From Enoplosus armatus (taxonomy: Eukaryota > Chordata > Actinopteri > Centrarchiformes > Enoplosidae), in contig NC_092200.1 in the NCBI RefSeq assembly GCF_043641665.1, forward strand, positions 2,075,572 to 2,139,571: 64,000 bases of DNA, given 5' to 3'. This document shows positions 1-12,215 of this stretch, in pieces (the stretch's first letter is position 1; every line of letters begins with the position of its first letter). Under the pieces are notes generated by a model that was not told the DNA's origin, searched no databases, and saw nothing but the letters and a program-made list of their open reading frames with translations. The position numbers and the translations under genes were made by a program.

Positions 1-159
1 TTACTTTATATCTTAATCTATAATAATATATCGTATTTGATCTGTTGATAATATTTTGTGTTAATAATACGAATCTGTAAAGTTACTAGTAACTAATCAA
101 ATCAAATAAATAACATATTTCTCTCTGAAATGTAGTTGAATAGAAGTATTGAATAACAT

Positions 160-241
160 AAAATGGAATTACTCCAGTCAAGTACCTCAGAATTGTACTT
201 AAGTACAGTATTTGAGTAAATGTACTTACTTCGGTCACTGG
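160..241. repeat. Partial copy of hAT-like MITE family A
   Basis: The stretch carries the 'caagtacctcagaattgtac' and 'gagtaaatgtacttac' segments also seen at the 3' end of the copy at 1362-1734, and it ends in CACTG. Only the distal part of the element is recognisable, so this is a truncated relic. Confidence 0.6.
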
Positions 242-1361
242 TAGAAGGTACTATGTGTATTTTGTCACATTTGGAGGGAAATCTTCTGGGTTGTTTTATA
301 GCACAAAACAGGAGGTGGGCGCTGTTCTTCCAGAGCTGACGGAGCGTGTAGACTCAACGTGTTTGACTGGAGAAGCAAAGTCATTATGGGATGAACAGCA
401 TCTTTATTTTGTCACCTGACATTAAACATGGTCTCCTGTCAGCGTTCACTGAGCAGAGATCAGCGACTGTTCGTGTGGATTCATTTACGCCACAATAATT
501 CGGTGTGTGTTGTTTCAGATGAAGACGCAGGTGATGGAGCAAACACCTGTCCTGAAGAGCTGAGCGTCACCTGTCCTCCCGTCTCTGCTGGCAGCTGAGC
601 CCCTCACATGGTTTTAGACTGGATTCAAATCACATATTTAAATACGAGAGTTAAATGAAACAGGAATAGAAAAATCTTCATTTGTATACAAAGAACGACA
701 CTGCTTGTGTATTCTGACATCATTGTAGACCCGTTTAGGAAGAGTTCATACAGCATTATACTACGTTTTGTATATAGTTTAGTATGTCATGTATATGTAT
801 TTTGTATATAATATGTATGTTATGTATGGTGTTGTGGTTGTATGTTATTTCTGCCTCCACCCGTACACTACTGAGGTTAAAGGATTTTGTTTGTGCAGCT
901 CCACCCGTTGAGAAATCACATTAATGAAACTCAAAAGCAGAGACGATGTCCTGGTCAGACTAGATAATCTACCAAACACACTGTCAACAAACTACTGAAG
1001 AAATACAGAAGCTGTTCACAGTCCTATAGAGACAGCTGTGCACATAACTGCAGGGGACATGTCCCAGGAGACTGAGACAGACAGGAAATACAGTGAGAGA
1101 GAGGGAAAGTGGGGTGACGTGCGACAATGAAACCGGGGTCACTGCTAATAAATGGGCCAGAAGTTTGGATGGTATTTAGATCAGTTCCACAGTTTTCTTG
1201 TGAGTTTTGATCCTTGGTGCAACAATAAAGCATTCGATTCATGCTAGACGTCCGATATCGTGTCTCTGGTTGGAGTCTTCTGTAACTGCTGATGAGGCTC
1301 ATGGGTAATGTAGTATTTAGCACCATTTAACACCACACTTGATTTGCCAGGAACAAATTTG

Positions 1362-1734
1362 CAGTGGTGGAAGAAGTATTCAGACATTTTACTTGAGTAA
1401 AAGTTGCTTTACCACAATTTAAAAGTACTCTGTTACAGAGAAAAGTCCTGCTTTCCTAATTGTATTTCAGTCATAAGTACTATCAGCAAGATGTACTTCA
1501 AGTATCAAAGTAAAAGTACTCACCATTCAACATGTCATTTGAAGTTGTATATACTGCTGGGTGGTTTCATTTCCTGAGTAACAATAACATTTAAATCTCA
1601 AACTACAGCTGTCAGGTAAACGTAGTGGAGTCCAAGTAGAATAAAATTAGAATGCTCAAGTAAAGTACAAGTATCTCAGAATTGTACTTACATGCAGTAG
1701 TTGAGTAAATGTACTCAGTTACTTTCCACAACTG
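1362..1734. repeat. hAT-like MITE family A, near-complete copy
   Basis: The element begins CAGTGGTGGAAGAAGTATTC and ends CTTTCCACAACTG, so its termini form an imperfect inverted repeat (CAGTGGTGG against CCACAACTG). The flanks are CAAATTTG and CAAATTCA, an imperfect 8-bp direct repeat. An 8-bp duplication is what hAT transposases leave, so I infer a non-autonomous hAT-type element. No coding capacity is present. Related copies lie at 160-241, 41401-41823 and 44554-44830. I know this sequence as very common in percomorph genomes but cannot name its library entry. Confidence 0.7.
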
Positions 1735-2274
1735 CAAATTCATTAAAAGTCATTAAAAGTCTGTGGACAAATATGGACTCCATGTACTTCTGAAATAAAT
1801 AGTAGTAGTAGTTTAAATGTTGATCTTTAGCTTCGCTCATGGGCGGCCTTCACTCTTGTAGGTTATTAAAGGCGCGGCCAGTAAACGCATCACGGCATTC
1901 TTACATGAAGCATGAACTACAGAGATAATTGGCAGGAGTGCACACTGAGGTAAATGACTGTATCTGTTGTACATCCTACGCACTTTTTCACCAACAATAA
2001 CGTGCAGTAAAGTAATACCATATATATGCTCGTATTACTTATGTGTGGTGACTTACACCAGTTTTAGTTTCTCTCTCTATTAAAATCTGTTTTGTTTTCT
2101 TGGCTGTTTCTTGATTTTATAACTTTTGATTTTTTTTATTGTAAAGTAAATTCTCCTTGTTTTCTGTATTGTCTTCTCGGCCTATTCGATCTTCCCCTTT
2201 TTATTCTTCTTCTTTGTTAAAGTGCTGTGTAACCCGAAACAGCTGGGCACTACGGTTTTTATCAAACGTTACTC

Positions 2275-2345
2275 ACACAGGAGGAAATAGTGCATTTGTT
2301 TTTCAGCGGCGGATTAATCCACATTTGGTGCAGTAGTGAGTATTT
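2275..2345 (+). repeat. Dispersed repeat family C, copy 1
   Basis: About 70 bp (aggaggaaatagtgca, then cagcggcggattaatcc and acatttggtgcagtagtga) recurs in inverted orientation at about 22900-22985, inside cul1 intron 20. Class unknown; no terminal repeats or open frame are visible. Confidence 0.5.
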
Positions 2346-3782
2346 GAGTCAAAATAAACTACAGTGTGTGTGTGTTCATGGTAATAAAGGAATATATCAC
2401 CCAGTGCACCAGTGAGGCTCATTGATGTGTTGCTAACAGTTTTTGGACAACAATGGAGCTCTATGGCTCAGAGGAGGAAGATATATCAGACTGTGATACA
2501 CACACAATACTTGTTAGTGGAAACATTCACTGATGGTTTGGGTCTTTTCACGGAATATGTTGACAATAAAAAAAAAAAGTATGATATCACCAGGGAATGA
2601 ATCTAAGTTATTGTCCTCCCAAGTGAGTGTTTCTGTCATTCTCTCATCCACCAACAGAGGTCGTTTTCTGCCTGTTCCAGAGCCAGTGAAGGTGCACAGG
2701 GTGGGACAGTGATGATGACCACACAGCATATTGTGTAAATGGTGACTGACTCGTGTTTGGGGAACATTTGGGTCCCTCTGGAAGTAAGCTATGATAAAAT
2801 GAAATATTACAGTCAGAGCATAGAGTTTAAAATACCACAGCAGCGAGAGAAGGTCACAGCCAAACATCAGGAACTACTGGACTGTTGCAGGACAATATCT
2901 TTGTTTCCATGAGGGTGATTCTAATGTTACATTGGCAGTCTTTGCATAACACACGCAGACACCGATTAAAGGACACGGAGCTAAATGTCAGCATCGTGTC
3001 TGTCTCGGGCATGCATAATTAAAATGTCATATTAGGTGACTGAAGCAGCCATATGCGCATGCGTGGGAGATATTGCAATATCTGTAGTTGAAGCAGCTGT
3101 AATTGTTTTGAGTAGCCATGATTGTAGTCCAATAGAGACGCCATTCTGTGACGCTAATGCTGCATTCAAGGAATCCTCATAAGCTCTGACGTTTCACTGC
3201 CGAGTAAGAGGTGAGTCTATAATGTTATTGTTGTAGGTTATATTATCTTTTCAACTAACTGTGGCTTCTGTAGCAAAGTTCTTATTTTACAAATCAATCA
3301 GCACATAATAATTCTAAGGATTCATATGAGAACATAACACTAACATGACAATAAGAAAAAAAAGGGATTAGGGTGGAGGTGCCTTCATATTTTTTTAATA
3401 CTGATTATAATCTTCTTATTTTAGATTCATAAAAACATTTAAGATCTCCACAGAAGCATTGGTTCATGAATCAAGCCTGAATAAAGTAAATACATTTTCC
3501 ATGGGGAATAACAAATCTTGATTGCTTTTTCAATAATTCCTTGAATAAAAACACAAACCAAATTCTTGTAGACATAAAGCAATTAATTAGGTTTCCCCGC
3601 ACACACATACTGTGCTCCTAACAAAGTTCAGGAAAACTTTTGGGAATGATTTAAGCCATTTTATCTATTTTTTTTTTTTAATCAATTTTATTGTATCTTG
3701 TTTTTTGTTTTTTTTACAGTTGTGTTTGGGATGTTTTGATGATATTTTCTGTATGTTAACCCTGCAAATATGTATTATTGTT

Positions 3783-3788
3783 TTATTA

Positions 3789-3821
<33 letters not shown>

Positions 3822-3876
3822 CATTATTATTATTATTGTATTCTTCTTATTATTATTATTATTGTGATTATTATTT
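3783..3876. repeat. (ATT)n microsatellite
   Basis: About 90 bp of interrupted TTA/ATT trinucleotides. A 98-codon open frame across it is low-complexity Tyr/Ile and is not a gene. It lies a few hundred bases upstream of the cul1 first exon. Confidence 0.9.
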
Positions 3877-4084
3877 ACATATCTTATTTGTCATTGCTAC
3901 TGAAATAGACCTCTGACTTCCATCTTCATATATATTGTTTCCTGTATCATTTTGTTTTTTTCTGTATTATTTGTTTTGTGTTACATAAAGAAAAAAAGTG
4001 AAGGAAAAGGTTAAACGCGAGTTATATTGAGGGTAGAAACTAATTCCCATACGGAGAACACTAACTGTGTTTATCGCCTCAATT

Positions 4085-4315
4085 GCTTGTTCGTGTGTAG
4101 TTTTTGTTGTAACGTCCATATTTCCGACAGCGCTTGAAGGCAGCATGATTCGGTGGCTGCTGAGCTGATCTTTGTGCGAACGAAGCAGAGCGGTCGCAGT
4201 TAGCAACGGACAGCAAACACACACAGGGAAACGAAAGACGGCGGAAGAGACAGCTTTTGGGCCCGAAAATCCACACATACAACGATTATACAGTGACAGC
4301 GACGGCCTGAAAATG
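4085..4315 (+). promoter_or_regulatory. cul1: cul1 core promoter region and non-coding exon 1
   Basis: This local GC/CpG-richer stretch follows AT-rich intergenic DNA and ends in a strong splice donor: the exon would end AAAATG at 4315, followed by GTAAGA. The matching acceptor is CCCTTGCAG at 13591-13599, before the exon with the cul1 start codon. Vertebrate CUL1 commonly has a non-coding first exon, which fits. A CCATATT motif at 4116-4122 resembles a YY1 site. The transcription start cannot be fixed by eye, so the left edge is approximate. An open frame at 4172-4396 crosses the donor and is not a separate gene. Confidence 0.55.
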
Positions 4316-7300
4316 GTAAGAAGACACTTCAGAGTTGTGAAAGCGGTGGCGCTATTTTCTTCTCACAATCAATCTAGCCAAGAGCTAGCTGGCTAATGCT
4401 AAACGGTTAGCGAACTGTTTTCCTGACTCATTATTGAGCAGCCCGAGAAGCTAGGCTGCCATTTTACACCAACAACACAGACAGTTGGTCTGTCCTGGCC
4501 GCTGCGGTTAGCTCGACCAAGACAGCGTTTATCTTAAATATATCCCAAACACCACATCTGTATCTATATGAAAGAAAATACGGTCCAAGTAGAGACTGTA
4601 CTTTGATTGAAAGCTAGTCCACCCAGCGCCAGGCAGCCAAGCTAACGGTACTTACAAGCTAACTGGCTAACCGAGCCTGGGAAGCTAATGATAGCTAGCA
4701 GTATTGCGTAGCAGTGTCTGACACCATTCGCAGCTCAGTGTAGGATAATCCCAACTAATATTTTCAAAAGCGGTTAATGTATAGCTTCGGTGTATTTTGT
4801 GAGATGATTGCAGAGTCCTAATTTAGCTGACGCTACAGCTCGTCATTAAAGTGAACAGATCGGCCCTCTGCCGCTTTGGAGTGAAGGATAGTGATTTGAA
4901 CCTGACACAGGGCTCCCACACTCCTGGAGTATCTGCTCTTCATTACTTTATAGGCCTGGAGATGTTTGGAAAATTGCTAAAGGGGACAAGATTTTGATAA
5001 GACTCTGACTGATCAGGACCCCTCTGCTGGACGAAAATATTGTTGGTTACTATCTCTCCCTTTATACTTGGTTCTTACCGTTGGCATACCTAATTGTTAA
5101 TTTTACATTTACAGTCATTACTTTTGCGTAAGGGAAGTTGATGGGACAGTCATGGAGAAGTTGTGGAGTTTCTTAGTTGACAAGGTGTAGGAGGCCTGCA
5201 CTCACTATCAAATAATGTTTTATCTTCTGTAGTGTTTGAAGCCAGTTGCTCAGACAGCTACAGTACTCAATAGTTACCACATTTAGTTGTACACTGCTTT
5301 TTAAGTTGAAATGTAAGTTGAAACATCATTATCTAATATTTTCATACCAACACTGGCCCATACAGATATGCATTTATGGAAGATCTGATTGTTTTGAACC
5401 TGGCACCGGGCTCCCGCACTCCAGGAATACCCGAAAGAGCCAAAATAGTCATTTCAATCTTCCTTGGATTGTATGGATTGTGTTTTATTTTTGTTTCCCT
5501 TGAGTGATCAGGTCAAGACAAGACAAAAAAAACATTGGTTGGTTGCTGACTGGACAGCATTATCTGTAATTTTAAAGTGGGAAAAGACACTCACAGTTGG
5601 GATAGATCGTTGTCTTTCTACTATTTGTCAAATCATTTATCTTGGATTTTTTATGCATTTGTTGAGTTTTTCTTTTAAAAAATCCAAATGTTGTCAATAA
5701 GCTATTCTCTCAGTAGTATTGGCAGATAGAGGTATACATATATGGAAGAGGCTTACTACAAACAAAGTGAAGCTTTTCAGGAATGCCTACCGTAGTTTAG
5801 AGGATTAAAAGAAACATTTTAACATAGTTTTTTGTATGACTTGTGTCTAATAATGTGAAATAATGTTTTTACAGTCAAATAGTAGTAATCAAAATGATAG
5901 TAGACCAGTATGATATTGCTTTTTAAAGCTGATGTAGCCCAATATTGATGCTGTGTTGATAGATCCGTCCATTTCTACAATGATACTGGACATTAGAGGA
6001 AAATTCATGTAAGGAAATTGTCAGTTTCTTACACCTATTTTAACTGAAAGTCAGCCATCTGTGTTCTTTCATGGTCTTTATTGGGACTAAATGTGGATTA
6101 TGTTTAGTTGTTGTTGTTAGCTTGCAACCCTTGAGATCGCATCCAGTTTTTCAGCTGAATTTTTAAGTTGCTTCTCTATAAGGGGGCCACAGTTTTCTTC
6201 CAGTGTTGATGCTGAGTGATGAGGCTTAATTGTACATGTGTAGACACGTCTTCCCCTCAGAAGCAACTTGTTGGAGTGGGAGGATCTCTGCGTTTGTGCA
6301 GACCATAGGGTGGGTGTATGTTGGTATTTGGAGTCGTAACTAGAACTAGGATAATAATTTTGCATAAATGCCATGATAAAACAGCTGCAGACGTATCCAT
6401 CAGGGCTATTCAGAGGCCCAGTGGCAAAAGGCAACAAAGAAAACGCTCATCTCTTTACTTACATCTGCTCCTATCTTGTAGAATGTGTCAGTTTGAAGTG
6501 AAGCATACATGTTCAGTCAACCTTTATAAATAAAATAAAATAACACAAACATACTGACTGCACTGTTAGGTGCTTTCTTAGCTTTATTAATGCTGTGGAG
6601 ACGCTGGTGTGTTACATTCAAAGACTTCTTGTGCTGCGGCTTTGAGAGGAATGTTGTATTTTCATTTAATGTAACGTGAAGTATCTATTTAAAGCGACTT
6701 CCTCAGTGATGTTTATACTACATGGAGCACATGTTGCACCTGATAGGCCCTTTCGCAACAGCTCACTCACATGGTGAGTTCAGTAGATGGATCTTTTCTC
6801 TGCTCAACATCTTGCTGGCATGCACGCCTGAAATCAGCCTGCATTTGTGTTTGGCAGCGTAAAATGACTAGTGCTCCTTCTAGGGCAGCAGTATTGGCTA
6901 ATCAGCAGTACGTAAACATGCTGTGAAATCACTTTCACAAGATTTGAAATCATGTCAGTCTTGATCGGGCTGTCCTCCTTTACCTGGCCTGACCCATCCA
7001 GGTCTGCCTGCTTAATATATACAAGGTGCTATGAAGTGATGGCGCTGAGGACAGTGATTGTAGAGTCTCTGCTCGGCTGCTCTTCTGGATGCTGAGCAGA
7101 GGCAACAGAAATCAAAAGCTGCTTACGCTAATGAAATGTCCTCCCTCGCTGCCTAGCCTGGCATATGATCGGTTTGTGTACACACAAACACACACACAAA
7201 CCCCTTACAAGCACGTCAGTGTTCAAGAAGTGCTCATCACTGTGATTCAGATTCAGCTGAAGCTTTATTGCTCCTCGTGACTCACGCTCAGAGTTTGATG

Positions 7301-7573
7301 TTTTTGTTTCTCTCACCAAAACTCAGATTCAAGGAAGGAGATCTAAAATCAAAGTAATAGGCGTGTTTCTGTGGTCCGACTCTGCTCTCTGTGGAAGCAC
7401 ATGAGTGATGGCAGGTATATTCGTGTGTGTTTGTATGTATTTTGCATTGTTTGTGTTGTAAATGTAGGGTATTAGGTTGTTGAGTCTGGCCAGGACACAC
7501 GGTGACCAGGGTAATCAGATTTACCAGCTTTGAGCTTTTTTCCCCACGAGCACCGCTCTCCCTCTCTTTCTTC

Positions 7574-7579
<6 letters not shown>

Positions 7580-7647
<68 letters not shown>
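7580..7647. repeat. (CT)n microsatellite
   Basis: An almost pure CT dinucleotide run of about 68 bp in cul1 intron 1. It creates artificial Ser/Leu and Arg/Glu open frames on the two strands. Confidence 0.95.
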
Positions 7648-7649
<2 letters not shown>

Positions 7650-8129
7650 ACCACTCCCTGCATCCTTCCCGTTCAGAAAATCTCTCACACCCGACTCTGA
7701 GGCCGACACACTCTGGTAATATCCACTGCGCTCCAAGGGCAGTAAAGATGTATTCAGTGTGGGAGAGTGGGAGCCAGCTGAATGCAGGTGAGGTTTATCT
7801 GCCAGCCACTTGGGCAGATAACCTGACATTCATTGTCCCCTGCTGGAAACTGGCGGCAGGTTTTAAACAACAGGATGGTGTGCTGGTTTCCCCTCTCTGT
7901 CCCCAGTTAGCCCCCAGTTCCATCCCTCCATGGAGAGTTTTTTTTATGACACTGGTTTTCATTTGTTTTTGGTGCCACCAGTAACTTTTAGAGCTTCAGG
8001 CTGTGTAATCAGTCATATTGAGAATGTATTTCTCCTCCTTAAAATGCAGTGTAAAAGACTGTGATGTCCTCAGGGGACATGAGTCACATTGATGCTTTAA
8101 TGTGTTTAATATTTGGTGAATTATTTATT

Positions 8130-8465
8130 ACACAGATCCAACCTTTTCTATCCCAATACTGATTCTGATACTTCAATTCATTTCAAGCCGATACCGAGCA
8201 CCAATCCAACACCAGTGATCTCTTCTCCCCAGATTTAATTATTATGAATTATTAATAATTTAATGTAAGGTAACATGATGCCAGGGATTGCTGTGGAGCT
8301 AAATGCTGAGCCGGTGGCTCGCTGTGACTGAATGTAAAAGTTAGCAGAGACACTGAATTTTATCATGACATTGACAATGAGACTATATTGAATCCCAATC
8401 CATTTAATTAGGTCAGTATCGGCACAGATGCTGATCCGTGGTATTGGATCGGTGCATCTCTAGTA
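8130..8465. repeat. Relic of a hAT-type MITE with 'gatcggtgcatc' end
   Basis: The segment contains 'aagccgataccgagcacca', 'gtcagtatcggcacagatgc' and the terminus 'ggatcggtgcatctctag'. Ends of this form recur at very high copy number in teleost genomes and belong, from memory, to hAT-type non-autonomous elements. The left edge is eroded and approximate, and the copy is diverged. Confidence 0.5.
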
Positions 8466-8497
8466 GGGCTTCCTTGTTTTTTGTTTTTTCTAAATTT

Positions 8498-8800
8498 GTT
8501 GATGAATCATTTCTCTATAAAATGTCAGTATCATTTCCCAGAGTCCAAGGTGATTCATTCACATTGCTTCTTTTATTCGACCAACAGTCTTACAATCTAA
8601 AGATTTTGAATTTGCTTTCACATTACTATCAAATTACTATTACTATATGATAAGAAAAAATATCAAATCTTCACATTTGAGATGCGGGAAACTACAAATG
8701 TTTGGCATTTTTGCTTGGAAAATGAATGAAACCAGTTATCAGAATAGGTGCCAATTCATTTTCTGTCTCAACAAATTCATTAACCACTTAAATTGTTTCA
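8498..8800 (+). repeat. Dispersed repeat family B, copy 1
   Basis: The diagnostic order is 'ctataaaatgtcag', 'cccagagtccaaggtg', 'gaccaacagtc', 'aatcttcacatttgaga', 'catttttgcttggaaaatga' and 'attttctgtc'. The same order, in one orientation or the other, occurs at seven other places in the window. I recognise it as a very abundant percomorph repeat; its class is not obvious from the sequence. Confidence 0.75.
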
Positions 8801-9314
8801 ACTTTAACCCATAATTGTACTCAAGGTCAAGATTATTTGTTTGCCCGGGTTAAATGACACCGTCATGAATATAAACAGGCCCACTAGACTGTCAACAGTG
8901 CTTGTTGACAGACGCATATAGGCTAGTTGTTCCTTGAAAAGAACATGTTCCCCGAAATGAGTCACGACCTTTGAACTTTGCTGCCTGAAGGGGGAATGTG
9001 CCGACCATGGCGCCGTTGGTGATGACCAGACGTGGGATTCCTGTTTCACAACAAACTTTCTAGACACTTGCCTCTCAACAAGCTGTCCACATCCCGTTAC
9101 TCCTGGTCACATAACCGTGGAACCGATTATAGGTCAGATACTGAAGCGACACATATCTAATACCTTCTGCTGTGGGAATCTGAAATCTGATCCCAGTGCT
9201 GCTGTGAAGGGCACCTTTTCTTTACCAACCAGTGAATAGAAGAGCAAGAGACAGAGAGAATGAAGGCTCTACCTTCTGTAGTCGAATGGCCACTCGGAGG
9301 TATTGTCTGCCCCA

Positions 9315-9328
9315 GTTGCCATGGCAAC
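9315..9328. promoter_or_regulatory. RFX-type X-box palindrome
   Basis: GTTGCCATGGCAAC is a symmetric match to the RFX X-box (GTTGCC spacer GGCAAC), and the perfect palindrome extends to 18 bp (9313-9330). It lies in cul1 intron 1 in a locally GC-richer stretch that also has an inverted CCAAT (ATTGG) near 9464. Symmetric sites of this quality are rare by chance. Whether it acts on cul1 is unknown. Confidence 0.5.
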
Positions 9329-10811
9329 TGCCGGAGCACCTCAGGTAGGGCTGCCTTTTTTTGAGTTTAGCGAGGATCTGCTGAAGAGGAGCGGAGACTG
9401 GAACAGGTCTAGAGTCTGGGCCGAGCTGTGTGGGCCCGCTGCCGACAGGCCCGGCTCTGTATCCATTGGTTAACACGCCAACCAGCATCCTCATCCTGTA
9501 TGAGACAACGCTGCTGAGTGAAAGGCAGTAAATAAACACCCGAGCTTGCTGGAAATTGTTTTTAAAAGTTTTTTCCCAGATTTACGTCTCAGCCTTATGA
9601 ATATTCTGTGGATGTTTTGAAAAGTTAGCTACAACAAGACTCATCCTATATGTAACATATACATACATGATGGATTCACTGTTAGAGATCAAGTCCACAC
9701 ACGTGTAATAAGATTATCCATGGATTACATGAATGTATGACGTGACAATAAAAACGCAGGATTTGACCGCACGCTAATGTTACCCTTCACGCTCTGAGAA
9801 GTTGAACGTCACACAGCTCTGCCCACTAGTTGCTTACATCCTGTGTGAATGTTTAAAGCTGATTAGCAGTAAAATACGTTTATCCACCTGAAAATGAACT
9901 GTGACTTGAAGCTGCCGATAACAAGATTGTAACGAACATTTTCATTTGATGAGTGAGATGTCAATCCATGAAGTGAGCCTTAACTATTACACATGAGAGG
10001 AATCCAATAACGCCACCATCTAACATTGTGGCAGTTAGGTATCATCAACAATTAACTGTCTGGTTAGAAGGTTAAACTGGAGTGAGAGTTGGCAGATTAA
10101 CCAGCCTCTGTAACTTTTAGACCCACAATCACTTGCTGCGCTTGTGCGGGCAGTCGGTGGTAGCTGGACAAAATGCCTTGTATTGCTTAATCCTGCTGGG
10201 GGAGTATAAAAAGGCTTTATGTTGCACAGGCTCTGAGTTTTCCAGTTGCTTTTCCATTGAAGTGAAACATGTGCGTAGATGTTGCGTATGGGAATCCAGC
10301 TTTGGTCGATTGGTGGCAGAATTGTGTTTAACCTCAGGACATTTCAGTTTCGAGCATCTGCCAGACCCTGAATGTTGCAGCAGGTTAAGCAGAAATGCAG
10401 TTTTGTATGGTTGTATTACAGAAGCAGCAGACTGCAGCTGCAGTGCTGTGGTCAGTGGGAGCGGGGGGAAGGGATGCTGGAGACAGAGGTTGGGTGTGGA
10501 GAGGACGACAGATTTTAGTGACTGATGAAGGCCGAGTCCAAGTCCTGATGTGCCTGGAGCTTACTGCTGTGTCGAGGCTTTTCGTCTGCCTCTGTGCTTC
10601 TCTTCATCATCTTGGCCATAGTGTTGCTTAGAAAACTAGAAGTAGAAAATGTACTGCAGCATCTGAATTGAAAAATTGTACTGCATGTAGTTATTCTACA
10701 ACTGGTACTCATTTGTTTGGGAAATTGTTTGAATATAGATAATTGTTTCTATCATAGGAAAACAGGAAGGTGCACTGGGAAAATATGTCTGCTGCTAAAA
10801 CTAAATGTAAA

Positions 10812-11070
10812 TGACTTTAATAATCGATTAATCATTAGTTATTTATTGAATGAAAATATCAAACGTTCACTGGTTCCAGCTTTTCAAATGTGAGGATTTG
10901 TTGCTTTTCTGTTTTTATATCAAATATATGAATCATTTAGAGGATTTAAACTGACAAAACAAGCAATTTGAAGAGGTGACGTGGAGTCTGGGAACTTGTG
11001 ATGAACATTTCTCAACAACTGATTAATTAACAGATTTATTGATGATGCAAATAATTATTATTTGTAGCCC
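10812..11070 (-). repeat. Dispersed repeat family B, copy 2
   Basis: It reads 'taatcgattaatcattag', 'ggttccagcttttcaaatgtg', 'aggatttgttgcttttctg' and 'gtctgggaacttgtgatgaac', the reverse-complement order of the copy at 8498-8800. Confidence 0.75.
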
Positions 11071-11222
11071 TAAATATGTCCTGAATAAACAAATCTTAAC
11101 AGTGCTTCACATGAATTTAAAATGTAGTTTTGTTTCAAATATATTTCATGTTAATTTGTTTCAGTCCCATACGTTTTCTGTTCTGCTTTGCATTTGAAGA
11201 AGAGTACATGTGTGGTAGAAAC

Positions 11223-11460
11223 TACAGCTGAAACGATTAGTCAATTGAAGGGAGGAAAAAAAAAATCAACTATTTTGATACTTGATTTTTCAAGCAAAAA
11301 CCCTGAACGTAACCCAATTCCAGCTTCTTGATTTGAGGATTTGCTGTTTGTGTGATAGTAAATTTAATATCTTTGGGTTTTAGACTTTTTTCAGACGAAA
11401 AAAAAAACAATTCAAAGATGTAATTTTTCACCATTTTATAAAGTTTTCTCAAACAGAAGA
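11223..11460 (-). repeat. Dispersed repeat family B, copy 3
   Basis: It begins 'agctgaaacgattagtcaat' and continues with 'tttttcaagcaaaaacc', 'ccagcttcttgatttgaggat' in part, and 'tatctttgggttttagac'. It has the same orientation as the copy at 10812 and lies only about 150 bp from it. Confidence 0.75.
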
Positions 11461-11730
11461 TCTTTAGTCGCGGCACTAGTAGAAATAATACTTAGTTTTC
11501 TGCTCAGTGAAATGAAATTCTTACTAATATTTTCCACTGAGACAGGAAGTAAACAGAGCAGGTCAGTCGGCTTCCTCCCCTCTTCCACTGACAGACTGTT
11601 GCACTTGGGTCACGTCCTGAGTCTCTGGCCCTAATAGCTGTGAATGGCCAGAGACAGGCAGCGCTGCATGCCTGCTCCTTCTAAATATAGCAGCGCTGCC
11701 TACACGTACACAGCAGTTTCTACCCATACA

Positions 11731-11749
11731 CCCCCCCCCCCCCCCCCCC
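11731..11749. repeat. Poly-C run (19 C)
   Basis: An uninterrupted 19-base C homopolymer follows 'tacccataca'. Length accuracy in the assembly is doubtful for such a run. Confidence 0.9.
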
Positions 11750-11934
11750 TTTAGTCTCTGAGTCTTTCAGGCTGCATTTACACAGCAAGGCCTCCGTTTT
11801 TCCTTTTTCAGTGACTGTTCTCAGATGTTCTGGGATATCAATATGGACTTCCAGTGATGTAACATGCTGTGTAAGAACAACAGTGTCATATCTGGGTTTG
11901 GTACCTGCGTATATTTAAACACACAACTAATGAT

Positions 11935-12215
11935 CACTTTCTTTATCAGTTAATCTGGCAATGCCTTTTTTTTTTTTTGAAGAAGAAGAAGAATAATAAG
12001 TGAATGGTTTAGTCTATAAAATGTCTGAAACATTTCCCAGAACCCAAGGTGACAACTTCAGCCCAAAACTCAGTGACAGTCAGTTCAAAACGAAAGGAAA
12101 CACATTAAAGCAGAAAATCGTAACATCTGAGAAGCATCTTTAGCTTTATAAATGACATGATAGATTTTCTGTCGATTGACTAAACAATCAGCTGATTGTT
12201 TCATCTCTAATTTGG
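11935..12215 (+). repeat. Dispersed repeat family B, copy 4
   Basis: Diagnostic blocks include 'agtctataaaatgtctgaaa', 'cccagaacccaaggtgac', 'attttctgtcgattgact' and the end 'ttgtttcatctct'. It lies in forward orientation and is an inverted neighbour of the copy at 11223-11460. Confidence 0.75.

Noticed and set aside
4172..4396. 74-codon frame across the cul1 promoter region
   Set aside because: It runs straight over the strong donor at 4316 and has no similarity to known proteins. It is best explained as a non-coding exon and intron start.
7502..7984. 160-codon frame in cul1 intron 1
   Set aside because: Driven by the CT microsatellite; the flanking residues show no domain.
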